Shown here: in pieces, positions 25,487-35,036 of the stretch
Layout of the letters: the number at the start of each line of letters is the position of its first letter
How positions within the stretch are numbered: position 1 is the first letter of the stretch
Assembly (NCBI GenBank): GCA_030704615.1
Contig: CM060733.1
Coordinates: 61,566,001-61,630,000, forward strand
DNA length: 64,000 nucleotides
Origin: Takakia lepidozioides
Taxonomy: Eukaryota > Streptophyta > Takakiopsida > Takakiales > Takakiaceae
Reading direction: 5' to 3'
Notes under the pieces: generated by a model
Seen by the model: only the letters and a program-made list of their open reading frames with translations
The model's database searches: none
What the model was told of the DNA's origin: nothing
Translations under genes and position numbers: made by a program

Positions 25487-26452
25487 ATGAGTGAAACCAT
25501 GGTGGCCAAATGGGAGAGTGGTATTTTCAATACTATGAAGAAACTACGTGGTTTGGATCCACCACGAGATGATGAATTCGAGCTCGAGACATTTGATTCA
25601 TTTGGCATTCCATATGCACGGTTATGGTGTCATGAATGTCAAAAAGAATATGGGTCCAGGTGCACACTTGATAAAGATCCAAACATGGTGTTGGACAATT
25701 TTTTCAGGAAGCACGTCCGAGGTTGCACCAAACACGAAAAGAATTATGTTGCACGTCGGAAAAGAAAATTGAAAGATGGTGTCCAACTAGTCACTTCCTT
25801 GGTTGCTGAAAATGGACATCCTCCACTTACTTTCCTTCCAATCACATACAACTTCAAAGTTGTGATTGATGAAGCAATTTCTGAACTTGAAGCTTTCAAC
25901 AATGAGAGGGCAGATGCACGTTTTTTGGTAATTGACCATACAATTGATTATAGTGACCATCGGCGTGTGAAATTCAGATGTGAGATATGTCGTGATCGTT
26001 TCTTTCAGCTTTGTCCTCGAACTGGAAATTTGAGGACAAGCATGATAGAACATCTAAAGGCCAATCGTCACATTGTGAATTATGGTAAAGAACAGACTGG
26101 AGAGGAGGAGGGAGGTGTGGCTCTTACTGGGCTCAGAGGTCGACCCAAGAAACGAACTCTTCTTTCAAATCAGACCTCATTGTCCACTTTTTTCCGACGT
26201 GTGGTTTCTAAGCCTAATAATGGGGCGATTGAGTCAAGTTCTTCAGAGGACTTGCGCCCAACTATAGAGAGGAGATCAGAAAAGGTTGATGGAGGCGTTT
26301 GTGATGAAAGGACCGCGGAGGGTTTTTCACCGCTACCATCGTCTTCCGCTGGTTTTTATGTGGAGCTTCCCTTGGAAGAGAGCCGAGAACATCTTCCTAG
26401 TCATTCTCGTTCAACTACTACAACTGCCCCAAGTAAGAGCATAACAAGATGA
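25487..26452 (+). CDS. Zinc-finger protein with AT-hook and PIP-box-like motif
   Basis: A single-exon 321-residue frame starting at ATG 25487. Residues ~48-85 form a possible BED/C2H2-like finger: CHECQKEYGSRC, then HVRGCTKHEKN. A second, near residues 166-192, reads CEICRDRFFQLC followed by HLKANRH. Around residue 218 is RGRPKKR, an AT-hook core. It is followed at about 226-233 by QTSLSTFF, a full match to the PCNA-interaction consensus Q-x-x-(L/I/M)-x-x-F-F. The C-terminal ~85 residues are Ser/Thr-rich and probably disordered. The combination suggests a nuclear DNA-binding protein that may touch replication machinery; that is inference. Lack of introns beside many transposons also fits a domesticated or transposon-borne gene. 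No catalytic transposase core is present. Confidence 0.7.
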   Translation: MSETMVAKWESGIFNTMKKLRGLDPPRDDEFELETFDSFGIPYARLWCHECQKEYGSRCTLDKDPNMVLDNFFRKHVRGCTKHEKNYVARRKRKLKDGVQLVTSLVAENGHPPLTFLPITYNFKVVIDEAISELEAFNNERADARFLVIDHTIDYSDHRRVKFRCEICRDRFFQLCPRTGNLRTSMIEHLKANRHIVNYGKEQTGEEEGGVALTGLRGRPKKRTLLSNQTSLSTFFRRVVSKPNNGAIESSSSEDLRPTIERRSEKVDGGVCDERTAEGFSPLPSSSAGFYVELPLEESREHLPSHSRSTTTTAPSKSITR

Positions 26453-26459
26453 CACAACA

Positions 26460-27015
26460 AGAGGAAGAACCCTAAACTCTGAAGTCCATGTGATTCTAAA
26501 CTGTCTGAACGTTTGGTGGCTAGTAACATTTCCAATTGTTGCATGAGTAGATCAACAATCAGCCAAGTACACTCCTTGTCAGATTTCGGCTCTGCACCTA
26601 AGTTTACTACCACTCCTGGAAGGAAATTAAGTACTTTTCCCCACAAGTAATGCTTTAATCTATAGTCCAGACAAACAAAAAGAGCATACGGAAACAGATT
26701 CAGGTAATAAAACCCACCTATTTCTTCACAACAACCTCCTTCTTTGAGAGAGTCAGCTCAAGAGGGCATGGCGATGACATGTAGGCTGCAAGTTGAACTA
26801 GAAGTCACCAGTGGTTATTCTGAAGACCTAAGACGACTGTCTGCTGTACGACGTGGATATTATGTTCTGCAAGCGAGATTAACCAGCTAAGAACCACTGG
26901 AATATATCTCGGCATAGCGAGTCTACCAAACACTTCAAGATATGCTAACATTTTCACATCCTAGGCAAAAATAACCTCTGCTTGGGCTGAGAACCAGCTA
27001 GATTAAAGGGAAAAG
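26460..27015. other. No gene recognised between zinc-finger gene and uL22 pseudogene
   Basis: Short frames only. It would contain the 3' UTR of the 25487 gene. Confidence 0.3.
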
Positions 27016-27019
27016 GTAA

Positions 27020-27510
27020 GATGCGCATGACTAGTGCTGCGATCATGTGCTCAGTAGGTTCGGTGGCGCTGCTTCTGGGCCTTATTGACCTGTATGTGTG
27101 AAATGACGAGCGTGTCGACAGCAAGACCGAGTCACAAAACACATGACAAGCAACAAGAAAAATGCCACAGATGTTAATGGCAAGCTAAACTTTTGCAAAT
27201 ACTTGATAGAAGGAGCGGGTATAACTTGAAGCATGATTGCTTCCAAGAGCACTCAAAAATTGGAGAGAGAAGTGAAGGGTGATGAAGTCAATACCTCAGC
27301 ATTGATCTCTGTTTTCTTCAACAATCCAAGCAAGAAAGTAGCAGACTTCACATGCCATCGTCCCTGTCCATTAGAATGTCGCGACTTCGCTTGAGCTGTG
27401 TAGAAACGGCGGAAAGGAATATCTTGTTTGTAGGCTAGCACATCTTCCAAGTACCGCTTGGCCTTCGCAAGCTCAAAGTGCTTGATTGCCTATGCTGCTT
27501 CTCTGGTGTT
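27020..27510 (-). pseudogene. RPL17: Ribosomal protein uL22 (eL17/RPL17) pseudogene
   Basis: Exon 27510-27295 encodes NTREAA, a stop, then [33 protein letters not shown] and VKSA, matching eukaryotic cytosolic RPL17. It keeps an AG acceptor and GT donor. Further 3', about 27125-27020 encodes GLAVDTLVISHIQVNKAQKQ then RHRTY followed by TGA. Lesions are an in-frame TAG early in the first exon, loss of about five residues between RRF and TAQAK, a TGA where Arg is normally found, and a missing acceptor at the second exon. The retained intron shows it is a decayed gene duplicate rather than a retrocopy. Confidence 0.88.
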
Positions 27511-27514
27511 CTGT

Positions 27515-28340
27515 AACAATGAGGCAAAACTTCCACATCTCAGTGGACCTATCAAGCATATAGCTGTAATGAAAAAAGCTGACAAATAGCTAATCATGTT
27601 TGCACCTAAAAGTTCGAGATGTAGAGGCCACCACAATATCTTAATACATATGGCCACAACACTTCATGTCATAATCCCTCACGTGGAGATCTCCTAGAAT
27701 AATCTGAAGGAGTACCGCAAATGCAAAAATCCCTCCCCAAGCCGCATTCAGATTCAAGTAAGTTGCCGCACTGTGGCACCTGCGTTTATACCTAATGCAT
27801 TGCTGCTGCGGCTGACGAGTTGGCAGATCACATGAACAAAATGCCAGAGCCTGCACAATGAAGAAAGTTGAACAAAGTCCGCACTGGAACTCTACTATTG
27901 ATGATGCACTTGACAATTCAGGGAATCATCTTCCACAAGATCTTAGCCAGGAAATCTACAGCCATCGGGGACTCCAAGAAGGAGTGCAATCACTACATAG
28001 AGTCTGGAGATGTTGGAAACCACTTAGATAGATCGAGTTGTTGCTGCAGCTGTTGGCGCCGCCACGAGAAAGACGCGGGGAAACTAGGGTTGCTAAGCGT
28101 GAAAAAGGAGGGAAAAGCAAAGAAGAGATCTCAACCGCACAGTACATCTTAGCAAAACTCAAGTGGTCTTAGGGTCAAATCCCATCTACAAATGCAAAAA
28201 AAGACTTGCACCCTTATATGTATATATAAATTTTGTAAAGTTTATATAAATGCATTACCCCTCCGTATACTTAAACATTTTGACAATCATACCCCTGCCC
28301 GTACATATATTTCGTACAAGATTTTTTTTCAAAACCCCCT
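27515..28340. other. Upstream flank of uL22 pseudogene, no gene recognised
   Basis: I searched for the first uL22 exon and did not find it convincingly. Short open frames only. The segment ends where the duplicated transposase block begins. Confidence 0.3.
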
Positions 28341-28344
28341 GTGC

Positions 28345-29107
28345 GGAAAAATATTGATCTCACATGGTGTTGTAGCCTAATGAAAGAGTGGACCCCCCCC
28401 CCCCCCCCCCCCCCCCAGATCACGTTGACATCCCATACGTCGCACGCACTGCAGCCTCTAGACGTCTCCGTGTTCAAGCCTTTCAAGTCTACGTTTCGGA
28501 ACTATAGGGACGTGTGGAGTATAGCAAACAAAGGGAAGGCAGCCAAGAAAGAGAATCTAGTGCAATGAGTTTCTTTGGGACTGAAAAAAACATTGTCAGA
28601 AGTGAACATTAAAAAATGATTCTCCACCACAGGGATTTGGCCTCTGAGGCCTACTGCCATGGCAAACAAGATGGGGCCATGATCTAGTTTTGCACAAGAG
28701 CCACCTGCAGCAAATGAAGATCACACCAGCTGCATTGACGATCAGGCAGCAGATGAGGACCAGAGACGAGATCCAGCTATTGAGGAGGTGATTGGCAATA
28801 TGGTTTCCGAAACCCAAGAAGAGTGTATGCACTATTATGTGCAGATGGAGGACGATGAGGAGCCCACAAATGAGGTTGTTGATGAGGATATCCTTGCAAG
28901 CAGCCAGGAGTCTCAACCACTTGCCCCCGATCGGGAACTGTCAATGCTTGCATACACGGGTCCGAACAGTATAGCCTCACCCTACTAGAGGCTCCTGCAC
29001 CCAACATAAGGCGAGTGACTCAAGATGGACAAGTTTTGATCGATTATTCTAAATCCATAATTATGACTAGTGACGACTACGTCAATTCCCTGGAGCAGAA
29101 AGCACTA
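28345..29107 (+). pseudogene. pogo/CENP-B-like DDE transposase relic, left copy
   Basis: Encodes HTSHALQPLDVSVFKPFKS and then STTGIWPLRPTAM, the end of a pogo-type DDE domain and its usual follow-on motif, then an acidic tail. TGA codons interrupt the frame after ENLVQ, within the IKKGF region (GGA to TGA, unique to this copy) and after NKMGP; a TAG follows SIASPY. A run of 24 C at 28393-28416 replaces sequence just before the DDE motif. The block stops abruptly at 29107 against the LTR-like repeat. An almost identical copy at 41005-41764 continues further. Confidence 0.85.
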
Positions 29108-29453
29108 TGTCAAGTTAAATAAGCACAGTGTGAAAACAGCTAGAATAAAACTAGTTATTTGTATTTAACACTTGGATTTAGGTCAAGTGTTAAATCAGGT
29201 GTCAAGTTTAGTTTGACACCTGGTCCGTCTTATCTTCACGAGAGCGGCAGTCGCGCAGCTCATCTTTCTCGAGTTGAGCCTGCGCGACCGAGCTCCTTCA
29301 TGCGTTTAGATCTGAGTGTGCTTATGATGGGAGTGTAGGTTGTTGTGGGGTGGAGTCCCCATAGCTTGGGGTGCCCCTGGCTCGACTTCTATTTCTAAGA
29401 GTGATGGTTTGGTTTTCATGCTTTGCATCGTGTGTGTCCTTAGCTTTCTTATC
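29108..29453 (+). repeat. 5' LTR, truncated at its left edge
   Basis: A 346-bp direct repeat of 40572-40917, starting TGTCAAGTTAAATAAGCAC, with only a few substitutions. It abuts the transposase relic directly. Relative to the 3' LTR it lacks the leading 84-bp TGTGGCAG segment and three more bases. Confidence 0.8.
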
Positions 29454-29456
29454 ACT

Positions 29457-30330
29457 CGAGAGAGATGAGCTTGCATCTGTGAGTGCCAGAGGTGAGTTTA
29501 GTTTTAGCACTTGTGGTTTTTGTTTTGAAAGTGAGAGAGACGGGGGCTCTATGTTGGTTAAAACTTGAGCTGCAGGTTTCTCTGGTAGATTCTAGCCTTG
29601 CGATTGATCATCAACTTGTCGTTGGTTTTCCTATGCCTGCCCCTAGTTTGCATGTGATCGAAGGCCTTCCTATGTCGGAGGCACCGGTGGTTCTTTACGC
29701 ATATATCAAGGGTCTCCACTTCCGAAAGGCAGATGCGCTCTTGTTGGATAAGTGATCCGGCGGCATTAGTTCGTCAGGTTCACAGTGTCATCGGCGACGA
29801 GCTTGCCTTACGCAGGTGTGGGTTAAAACAGTGCTATCAGGCCAGTAATCCAGGGAATCAACACACGAAGCTTCTGGACTGTGGCTCTTCTCCTGAGAAG
29901 GGGCTGCTGGGGAAGCCAACGTCATAGCTGAGCGCACATTCCAACTGGGTGCTTGGGTTGAGCCCTCCAGCAACGATGCTGACGAGGATGTAAAGGCTAG
30001 AATGGGCAGGGAGCTCCATCGGCTGGTCCTAAGTATAAAGCAAGAAATTGAAGCTGTTTCTTCTTCCCTGCTCTCTTGTTCGCAAAAGCCTGACCTTCGT
30101 CGTCCCCTATGCGCAGATGTGATCACAGAGGCTTGGATACTAAGTATCTGCAGCAGCAATGGATGCCATTAGATTTCCCGTTGCCATGGCCACTGGACGA
30201 CGAGAGGCCCTTGCAGCAACTGCAGAATCAGACAATGATAATTGTTGGTGACTTTGTCAGCTCCACCAAGCTTGCTAAAGCTCTCCTATGTGCTCTGGCC
30301 ACCGTTGCTCCTGTGGAGGTCCATCTGCTG
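29457..30330 (+). other. Decayed coding-like leader of the retroelement, origin unknown
   Basis: Successive short frames at 29483-29755, 29733-29927, about 29920-30160 and 30109-30414 read like one old coding region broken by frameshifts (for example LVLSIKQEIEAVSSSLL and MIIVGDFVSSTKLAKALLC). I recognise no family. Its 3' part overlaps the antisense VTE3 piece. Confidence 0.35.
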
Positions 30331-30339
30331 GTTCTAGAG

Positions 30340-30600
30340 TATCCTCCTGCATGTCCTCCGCCCAAATGCCCAGGGTTTATGATATGGTCGTACAATACAG
30401 ACACTAATCTGTAAAACCAGAATGCCTCCTGCTTGTGCTGGATGAACCGCAGCTGCGACGCAGGCCTTGAGACGCTTTGGTCTGCACTGACAGCCCGCAA
30501 TCGAAGACCGCTACTGTTTCTCCTTCTGCTCACATGCACGCTCCAGTTCTTGGCTTATAATTGCCCGCTGAGCAACAAGCCTGTCGACGCTAACCTATGT
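30340..30600 (-). pseudogene. VTE3: VTE3-like methyltransferase, transit peptide and N-terminal piece (inverted)
   Basis: The minus strand encodes a Ser/Arg-rich leader ending RLRAVSAD, then LRFIQHKQEAFWFYRLVSVL and YDHIINPGH. This is the start of the mature plastid 2-methyl-6-phytylbenzoquinol methyltransferase of tocopherol and plastoquinone synthesis. After GH one extra T shifts the frame to WAEDMQEDTLEPADG, which continues the family pattern. The methyl-donor-binding part follows in the opposite orientation about 200 bp away. Confidence 0.82.
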
Positions 30601-30789
30601 AAGCATGATGATGAGCTCAAACCTGCAGGATATCCCGAGAGAAGCCTTTGTTGGTTGTCCACAACTGTCACCGGCTTCCACTGCCATTGCAACGATGGTG
30701 CGGCCATCCTTGCAGCCATTGCCATCGCTGAACAAAACCCAATTCAAAAACAGCCTGACTTACTTCAGATTTGCCTCGATGATCCTACC

Positions 30790-31065
30790 TTGGTGGTGTA
30801 GATGTTGGTGGCGGCACGGGATTCGCCACATTGGGGATTGGAAAAACTGTGGATGCCAAGAATGTGAGCATTCTGGATCAATCTCCTCACCAGCTTGCTA
30901 AAGCAAAGGAGAAGGCACCTCTCAAGGAGTGCACGATTATTGAAGGGGATGCAGAGGACTTGCCGTTCGCGACCGACTACGCGGATCAATATGTGTCTGC
31001 ATGAAGCATTGAGTACTGGTCAGATCCACAGCATGGTATCAGGGAGGCAGTCGAGTTGAAGTGCA
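30790..31065 (+). pseudogene. VTE3: VTE3-like methyltransferase, SAM-binding piece
   Basis: The plus strand encodes VDVGGGTGFATLGIGKTVDA, ILDQSPHQLAKAKEKAPLKE, IIEGDAEDLPFATDYADQYV and then SIEYWSDPQHGIREA. These are SAM motif I and following strands of plant VTE3. A TGA replaces the Gly codon before SIEYW, so this piece is dead. It lies inside the retroelement leader, on the opposite strand to the N-terminal piece. Confidence 0.88.
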
Positions 31066-31623
31066 GGCTGCCGGTAATCTCCCTCCATGCGAGCTGGAAC
31101 TTACGGGAAACGACCTGAGAGTCAGCAATGATAAGTATGTGGGACGGACACCTGAACAAATGCAGCTGAGGGATGACGAAGCGGCAACGCGGTCCATCAT
31201 GGAGGAGAAGCCGATCGGAGTCCAACAAATCGAGCTGCTCCGTGGTAATGGCGAGGCGACCCCAAAACAACAGAGAACTACATGAACATGTTCGGAACCT
31301 GTAGATAACCTGGGAACAGTTTTTAATGGTGAGAACGTTTTGGTGTTAAAATAAATAAATTAAAAAAAAAAACCTTTTTTTTTATCTAATTCAAATGATT
31401 TAGAGCTTGGTTGGTCATATCTTTGTCAAATGGACTCCGTTTGACTCAGTTTTTGGGAGGATAGCTGCAGAAAGGGGAAATCTACCTACCTAGACTCTTT
31501 TGGGACTCTGCTAAAAATCTATGGAATTTTTAGAGTGTGAGTGTGCCATAAAAGATCCACAATCCTGTCTCTAGAACCTGTGCTGGTCTATATGAGAGAC
31601 AAATTTGTGGATGTACTCCTTGC

Positions 31624-32371
31624 ATGGCTGGGGGAAATGAGGACGTAATTGAAGGGCAGGTCTCTTCTCTTAGCCTGTGCACACAAGGGGACAGGATTTA
31701 TGTTTCCCAAGGAACTCAGACTGATTTGAGTGGAGAACAGTTGGACGAGTTGATTGCATACTGGGAGTCAGGCATTAGCAGTAGACAACAGACTGCTGTA
31801 GTTGGCATTGAGGGCCTCAATATCGCCTTGGACAGTCAGAACTCTGTTGGAGCCAGCAGTTCTGCAGCTGTAGGTGAAATACCAAAGTGGGTGAAAGCTA
31901 GGCTTGGAACACAGCCAAAGACAGCCCCGGGGACCAAGGTGTTCAGCCACAAGGCCGTGGTGTACTGGAGCAGAGGAGCAGGAGCTACACAAGTTTGTGC
32001 AATCAGACATGGTTGCAGCCGGATACGCTCTGCACAGGGCAACCACGAGCGGGGGTTCATCAGCAATGACATGTTTGTTGTGCGTGAAGGAGATGCAGTC
32101 ATTCGCAATGAGGACACCCGCAACCGTCTCAAAGCTTTCGAGTTGAGAGACTATCAGACCCTACCTTTGTTTTCTTTAGTGTTCAGTGAGCGGGAGATAG
32201 GGAGTATTGCTTTGTCTCTACCTGGCAGAAAGAGGAGGAGGGTTGGTTAGAGCGAGCTACTGTAGCTTGGGACAAGGTTAGTGGCAGGTTTCTGGACATA
32301 GATATACCTCCTACACCTTACCATCATGCAGAGCGAGGCACTTTGAGAGAAGTCTGGCAGTTGATAGCATA
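31624..32371 (+). CDS. Extra ORF upstream of gag, unknown
   Basis: A 208-codon frame begins at ATG 31624 (MAGGNEDVIEGQVSSLSLC) and stops at 32250. In the neighbouring frame the sequence continues more naturally as STWQKEEEGWLERATVAWDK to a stop near 32371, so a frameshift near 32190 is likely. The middle also has an alternative frame. I recognise no domain. Its place between leader and gag suggests an accessory ORF of the element or another captured fragment. Confidence 0.4.
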
Positions 32372-32892
32372 GATCAGGATTAGATCTTGCTTGGTCGGGC
32401 TTCTATTCTTCCCCTCCATCTCTGTACTATTTTCATTACCTTGTACTTGTAGTTGCCAAAGCCTCTCTTGGTGGAGGCCAGTCAGTCCGGGGTTTTGGGC
32501 TGGGATATTCTGCAGGATCAGCATTGCAGCTGGATTTTGGTGTGGGGGTGTTGATGTTTTGATTTCTTGTGTTTGGATCCCCCCCAACACCTGCATGCTT
32601 GACTGTGCGCCATGTTGGTTTTGTGTGGGCGCTTGCTTTCATAGGGATTAGGCCGGATTTGATCACCGGTCAATCCTAGAGTATGCTGTCGGTGGTGAGG
32701 CTGGAGTGATGACCAGCAAGACCACCAGTGTTTCTTCTATGGTGAGGCTGGGTTGATGACCAGCCAACCATAGGAGTTCTTGCGGTGGATGCAGGTGCAG
32801 GTGCCCTGAGCCATTGGGATATGACCCTTAAAACTGCAACAGGTGCCCACCCGTGTCACTATTAGATTAGTACTAGAGCCTTATAGTGTCAC

Positions 32893-34494
32893 GTGGAGGA
32901 GGTGCACATTGTGAGTGTCATTACGGAGTTACCCAAGGGTTTTGAGGGGAGTACGGCTACAGGCAGTAACAGTGAGAGTGGGTTCACAAGACGAGGTATT
33001 CGGTTCAGACCACCTTCACCGCCACCCTCAATTACTGTAGAGTCAGACACAGACTCGGAGGCTTCATCAACAGGTGTGCACTTTCATTCGCCATTGTTGT
33101 GGGACGACATGGAGGAGATGTATGGAGCTACCAAGGGGCCTCGTAGGTACTCTGGAGCTGTGGGCACAATCGAGTTGGATGACTTTATCCAGGAGTTCGA
33201 CAGCTGGTGTGATTTGCAGCAGATGCGCAATCCACAGCTATTCACCCCATTCATGGCGTGGAAGGGACTGTTCCAGCATTTGGAAGGCCCGCCTATGGAC
33301 GATTACCACGAGTTCAGGCGAGGACATGAAGCAGAGATTGAGGAGTGGAGGATGTATTGGTCACCTGACTACGTCTCCATTACTCGAGGCACGACGCGAC
33401 CAGTAGCTGCATCAGTACCAATAGCTCCCACTGCCAGCACTAGTAGTGGAGCAGGTAGTGCTGGTACTTCTGCAGGTGGTACCAGTTCAAAAGGTGCTAC
33501 TACTCCTCCTGCCACAACTACAACACATGTGCCTAGATTCAACCCGGTGGTGGAGTTCTTCCAGGAGTTGCGGAGGAACTACCAAGGTGTACGGACAGAG
33601 AAGCTGCGAAGTTTGCAAGACTTCCAGCGCAAACCCAGTGAGAGCCTGCGAGAGGCGTACACTCGTATGAGGCGCTTGATAAGTGTGACCCAAGGGGTTA
33701 CTGAAGCTCAGGCAATCCAGTTTTGGTATGGAATTCTGGACAAGGAGCTCAAGAGAAGGGTGCGAGATGCAACCCTGTTACAAGCAGCCCAACCCACATT
33801 AGCAGATGTGTTTCTGCTGGCTGAGCGGATTGAGCTCAACATGGTGGAGGAGCGAGTTGTTACAATTGGATTTGGCAAGGACATGCCTGTACGGGGCACA
33901 GCTGTCAGCCCACAGGCACAAGGGACTGCCCAACAGCGTGGTCAGGGGGGCAAGGTTGCCCAGCCCAAGTTCCATGGAGCTTACAGGGGACCTCAGGTGC
34001 AGAGGCCCGTGGCATCTTTTGCAGGCCAACAGCAACCAGGGGTGATATGTTGGACATGTGGAGGACCCCATGTCAAAAGAGATTGCCCAGAGAATGGCAG
34101 AAGGCCGGCACAAGCACAGCCTGCACAGTTGCAGTGTGGGCATTGTGGCAAGTATGGGCATGGAGATGCCCAGTGTTATGACTTGCATCCTGAGTTGCGC
34201 CCAGGCCAGTTCCAAGGGAACAATGGTGGCCGGGGGCGAGGTGGACCAGCCCAAAGAGGACGAGGTGGTCGGGCACGAGGTGCAGGCCAAGGGCAAGCTC
34301 CACATGGCCAAGGACGCGGAGGTCAGGGTGTTGACCAAGGCATGGCCAATCGGCTTCAGCAGCTAGAGCAGAGGCTCGCTGCCATGGCTATAGCTCAGGC
34401 GGTACCGGCTCCCAGGCGGGATGGTCCACCTCCTGCTCCTGAGGGAGGAGATATGGGAGGCATGGGATTATGTGCGGAGCAGCACTACCACTAG
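32893..34494 (+). CDS. gag: Retroelement Gag with two zinc knuckles
   Basis: Forms the particle and binds element RNA. The 533-codon frame has no ATG at its beginning: it opens after a TAG at 32881, and the first in-frame ATG is at 33109, so the start is uncertain. Residues ~90-150 and ~220-310 give the capsid-like helical domain (LQDFQRKPSESLREAYTRMR, AIQFWYGILD). CCHC knuckles follow at about 388-400 (CWTCGGPHVKRDC, one residue short in the second spacing) and 416-429 (CGHCGKYGHGDAQC, canonical). The tail is rich in RGG-like repeats and ends with a possible coiled coil. It stops at TAG 34492-34494. Confidence 0.9.
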   Translation: MEEVHIVSVITELPKGFEGSTATGSNSESGFTRRGIRFRPPSPPPSITVESDTDSEASSTGVHFHSPLLWDDMEEMYGATKGPRRYSGAVGTIELDDFIQEFDSWCDLQQMRNPQLFTPFMAWKGLFQHLEGPPMDDYHEFRRGHEAEIEEWRMYWSPDYVSITRGTTRPVAASVPIAPTASTSSGAGSAGTSAGGTSSKGATTPPATTTTHVPRFNPVVEFFQELRRNYQGVRTEKLRSLQDFQRKPSESLREAYTRMRRLISVTQGVTEAQAIQFWYGILDKELKRRVRDATLLQAAQPTLADVFLLAERIELNMVEERVVTIGFGKDMPVRGTAVSPQAQGTAQQRGQGGKVAQPKFHGAYRGPQVQRPVASFAGQQQPGVICWTCGGPHVKRDCPENGRRPAQAQPAQLQCGHCGKYGHGDAQCYDLHPELRPGQFQGNNGGRGRGGPAQRGRGGRARGAGQGQAPHGQGRGGQGVDQGMANRLQQLEQRLAAMAIAQAVPAPRRDGPPPAPEGGDMGGMGLCAEQHYH

Positions 34495-35036
34495 AGCAGG
34501 TGGAGTCTGCTGCAGCCGTGACTCGAGGAGCAGCACGAGTTCCTGAGCCACGAGGTGCAGAGGTGGAATTGGATCCACAGCGTGGGGAGGCAAGCCGTCA
34601 GGCAAGGCTTCCTCAGTCATTCACATTGGCGGAGACTGTGTCGACGCCATCCATGGCACCTAGTTCTCGCCCGACTGTTACCGAGGCGGAGGTTACTATG
34701 CCATTGGGGAGAGCTACACGTGCAGCACTTGACACCTGCTGCCAAGGCTAGTGCGCCGGTGTGTTATTGGGGGCAGCCACCTCTGTGTGTCAGCCCCACT
34801 GTTCTCGGCAACATGATTGCGACGCCGGGGTGAGACCAGCTGCAGTGTTCAGACTAGCAGCAACACTCTGTGAGAGTGGGGAGGTCACTTCATCTTCTGC
34901 GGAGTTAGTGGAAGGTGTAGTGGCAGAGGGATCCTCGGATTTGAGGGTCAAGACTGCCACGGCTGCGCCATGGCAAGTTGCAGCTGCCAGGTTGACGGAG
35001 CTGCCAGCTAGGCCAGCCTTGAGCGCGCCATGGTGA
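34443..35036 (+). pseudogene. Frame-disrupted gag-protease linker
   Basis: A -1 frame relative to Gag is open from 34443 to a TAG at 34749-34751, and again from 34752 to 35036, encoding Ala/Pro/Glu-rich sequence. A further -1 change would be needed to reach the protease frame at 35030. No classical slippery heptamer is visible in the 34443-34494 overlap. I read it as the linker of a former Gag-Pol polyprotein damaged by indels; programmed shifting is not excluded. Confidence 0.45.

Noticed and set aside
28393-28416. Poly-C run as a functional motif
   Set aside because: It replaces coding sequence and differs in length from the other copy; it looks like homopolymer expansion or a sequencing artefact.
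31030-31046. GGTATCAGGGAGGC as a possible initiator-Met primer-binding site
   Set aside because: It diverges from the tRNA-Met complement after eight bases and lies inside the VTE3 fragment, where it encodes GIREA.
33799-34338. 179-residue minus-strand frame opposite gag
   Set aside because: Shadow of the gag frame, which has zinc knuckles and capsid-like sequence on the plus strand.
34443-34494. Programmed -1 frameshift at the gag end
   Set aside because: No X-XXY-YYZ slippery heptamer is seen in the overlap, and the next frame is itself stopped at 34749, so indel damage is the simpler reading.
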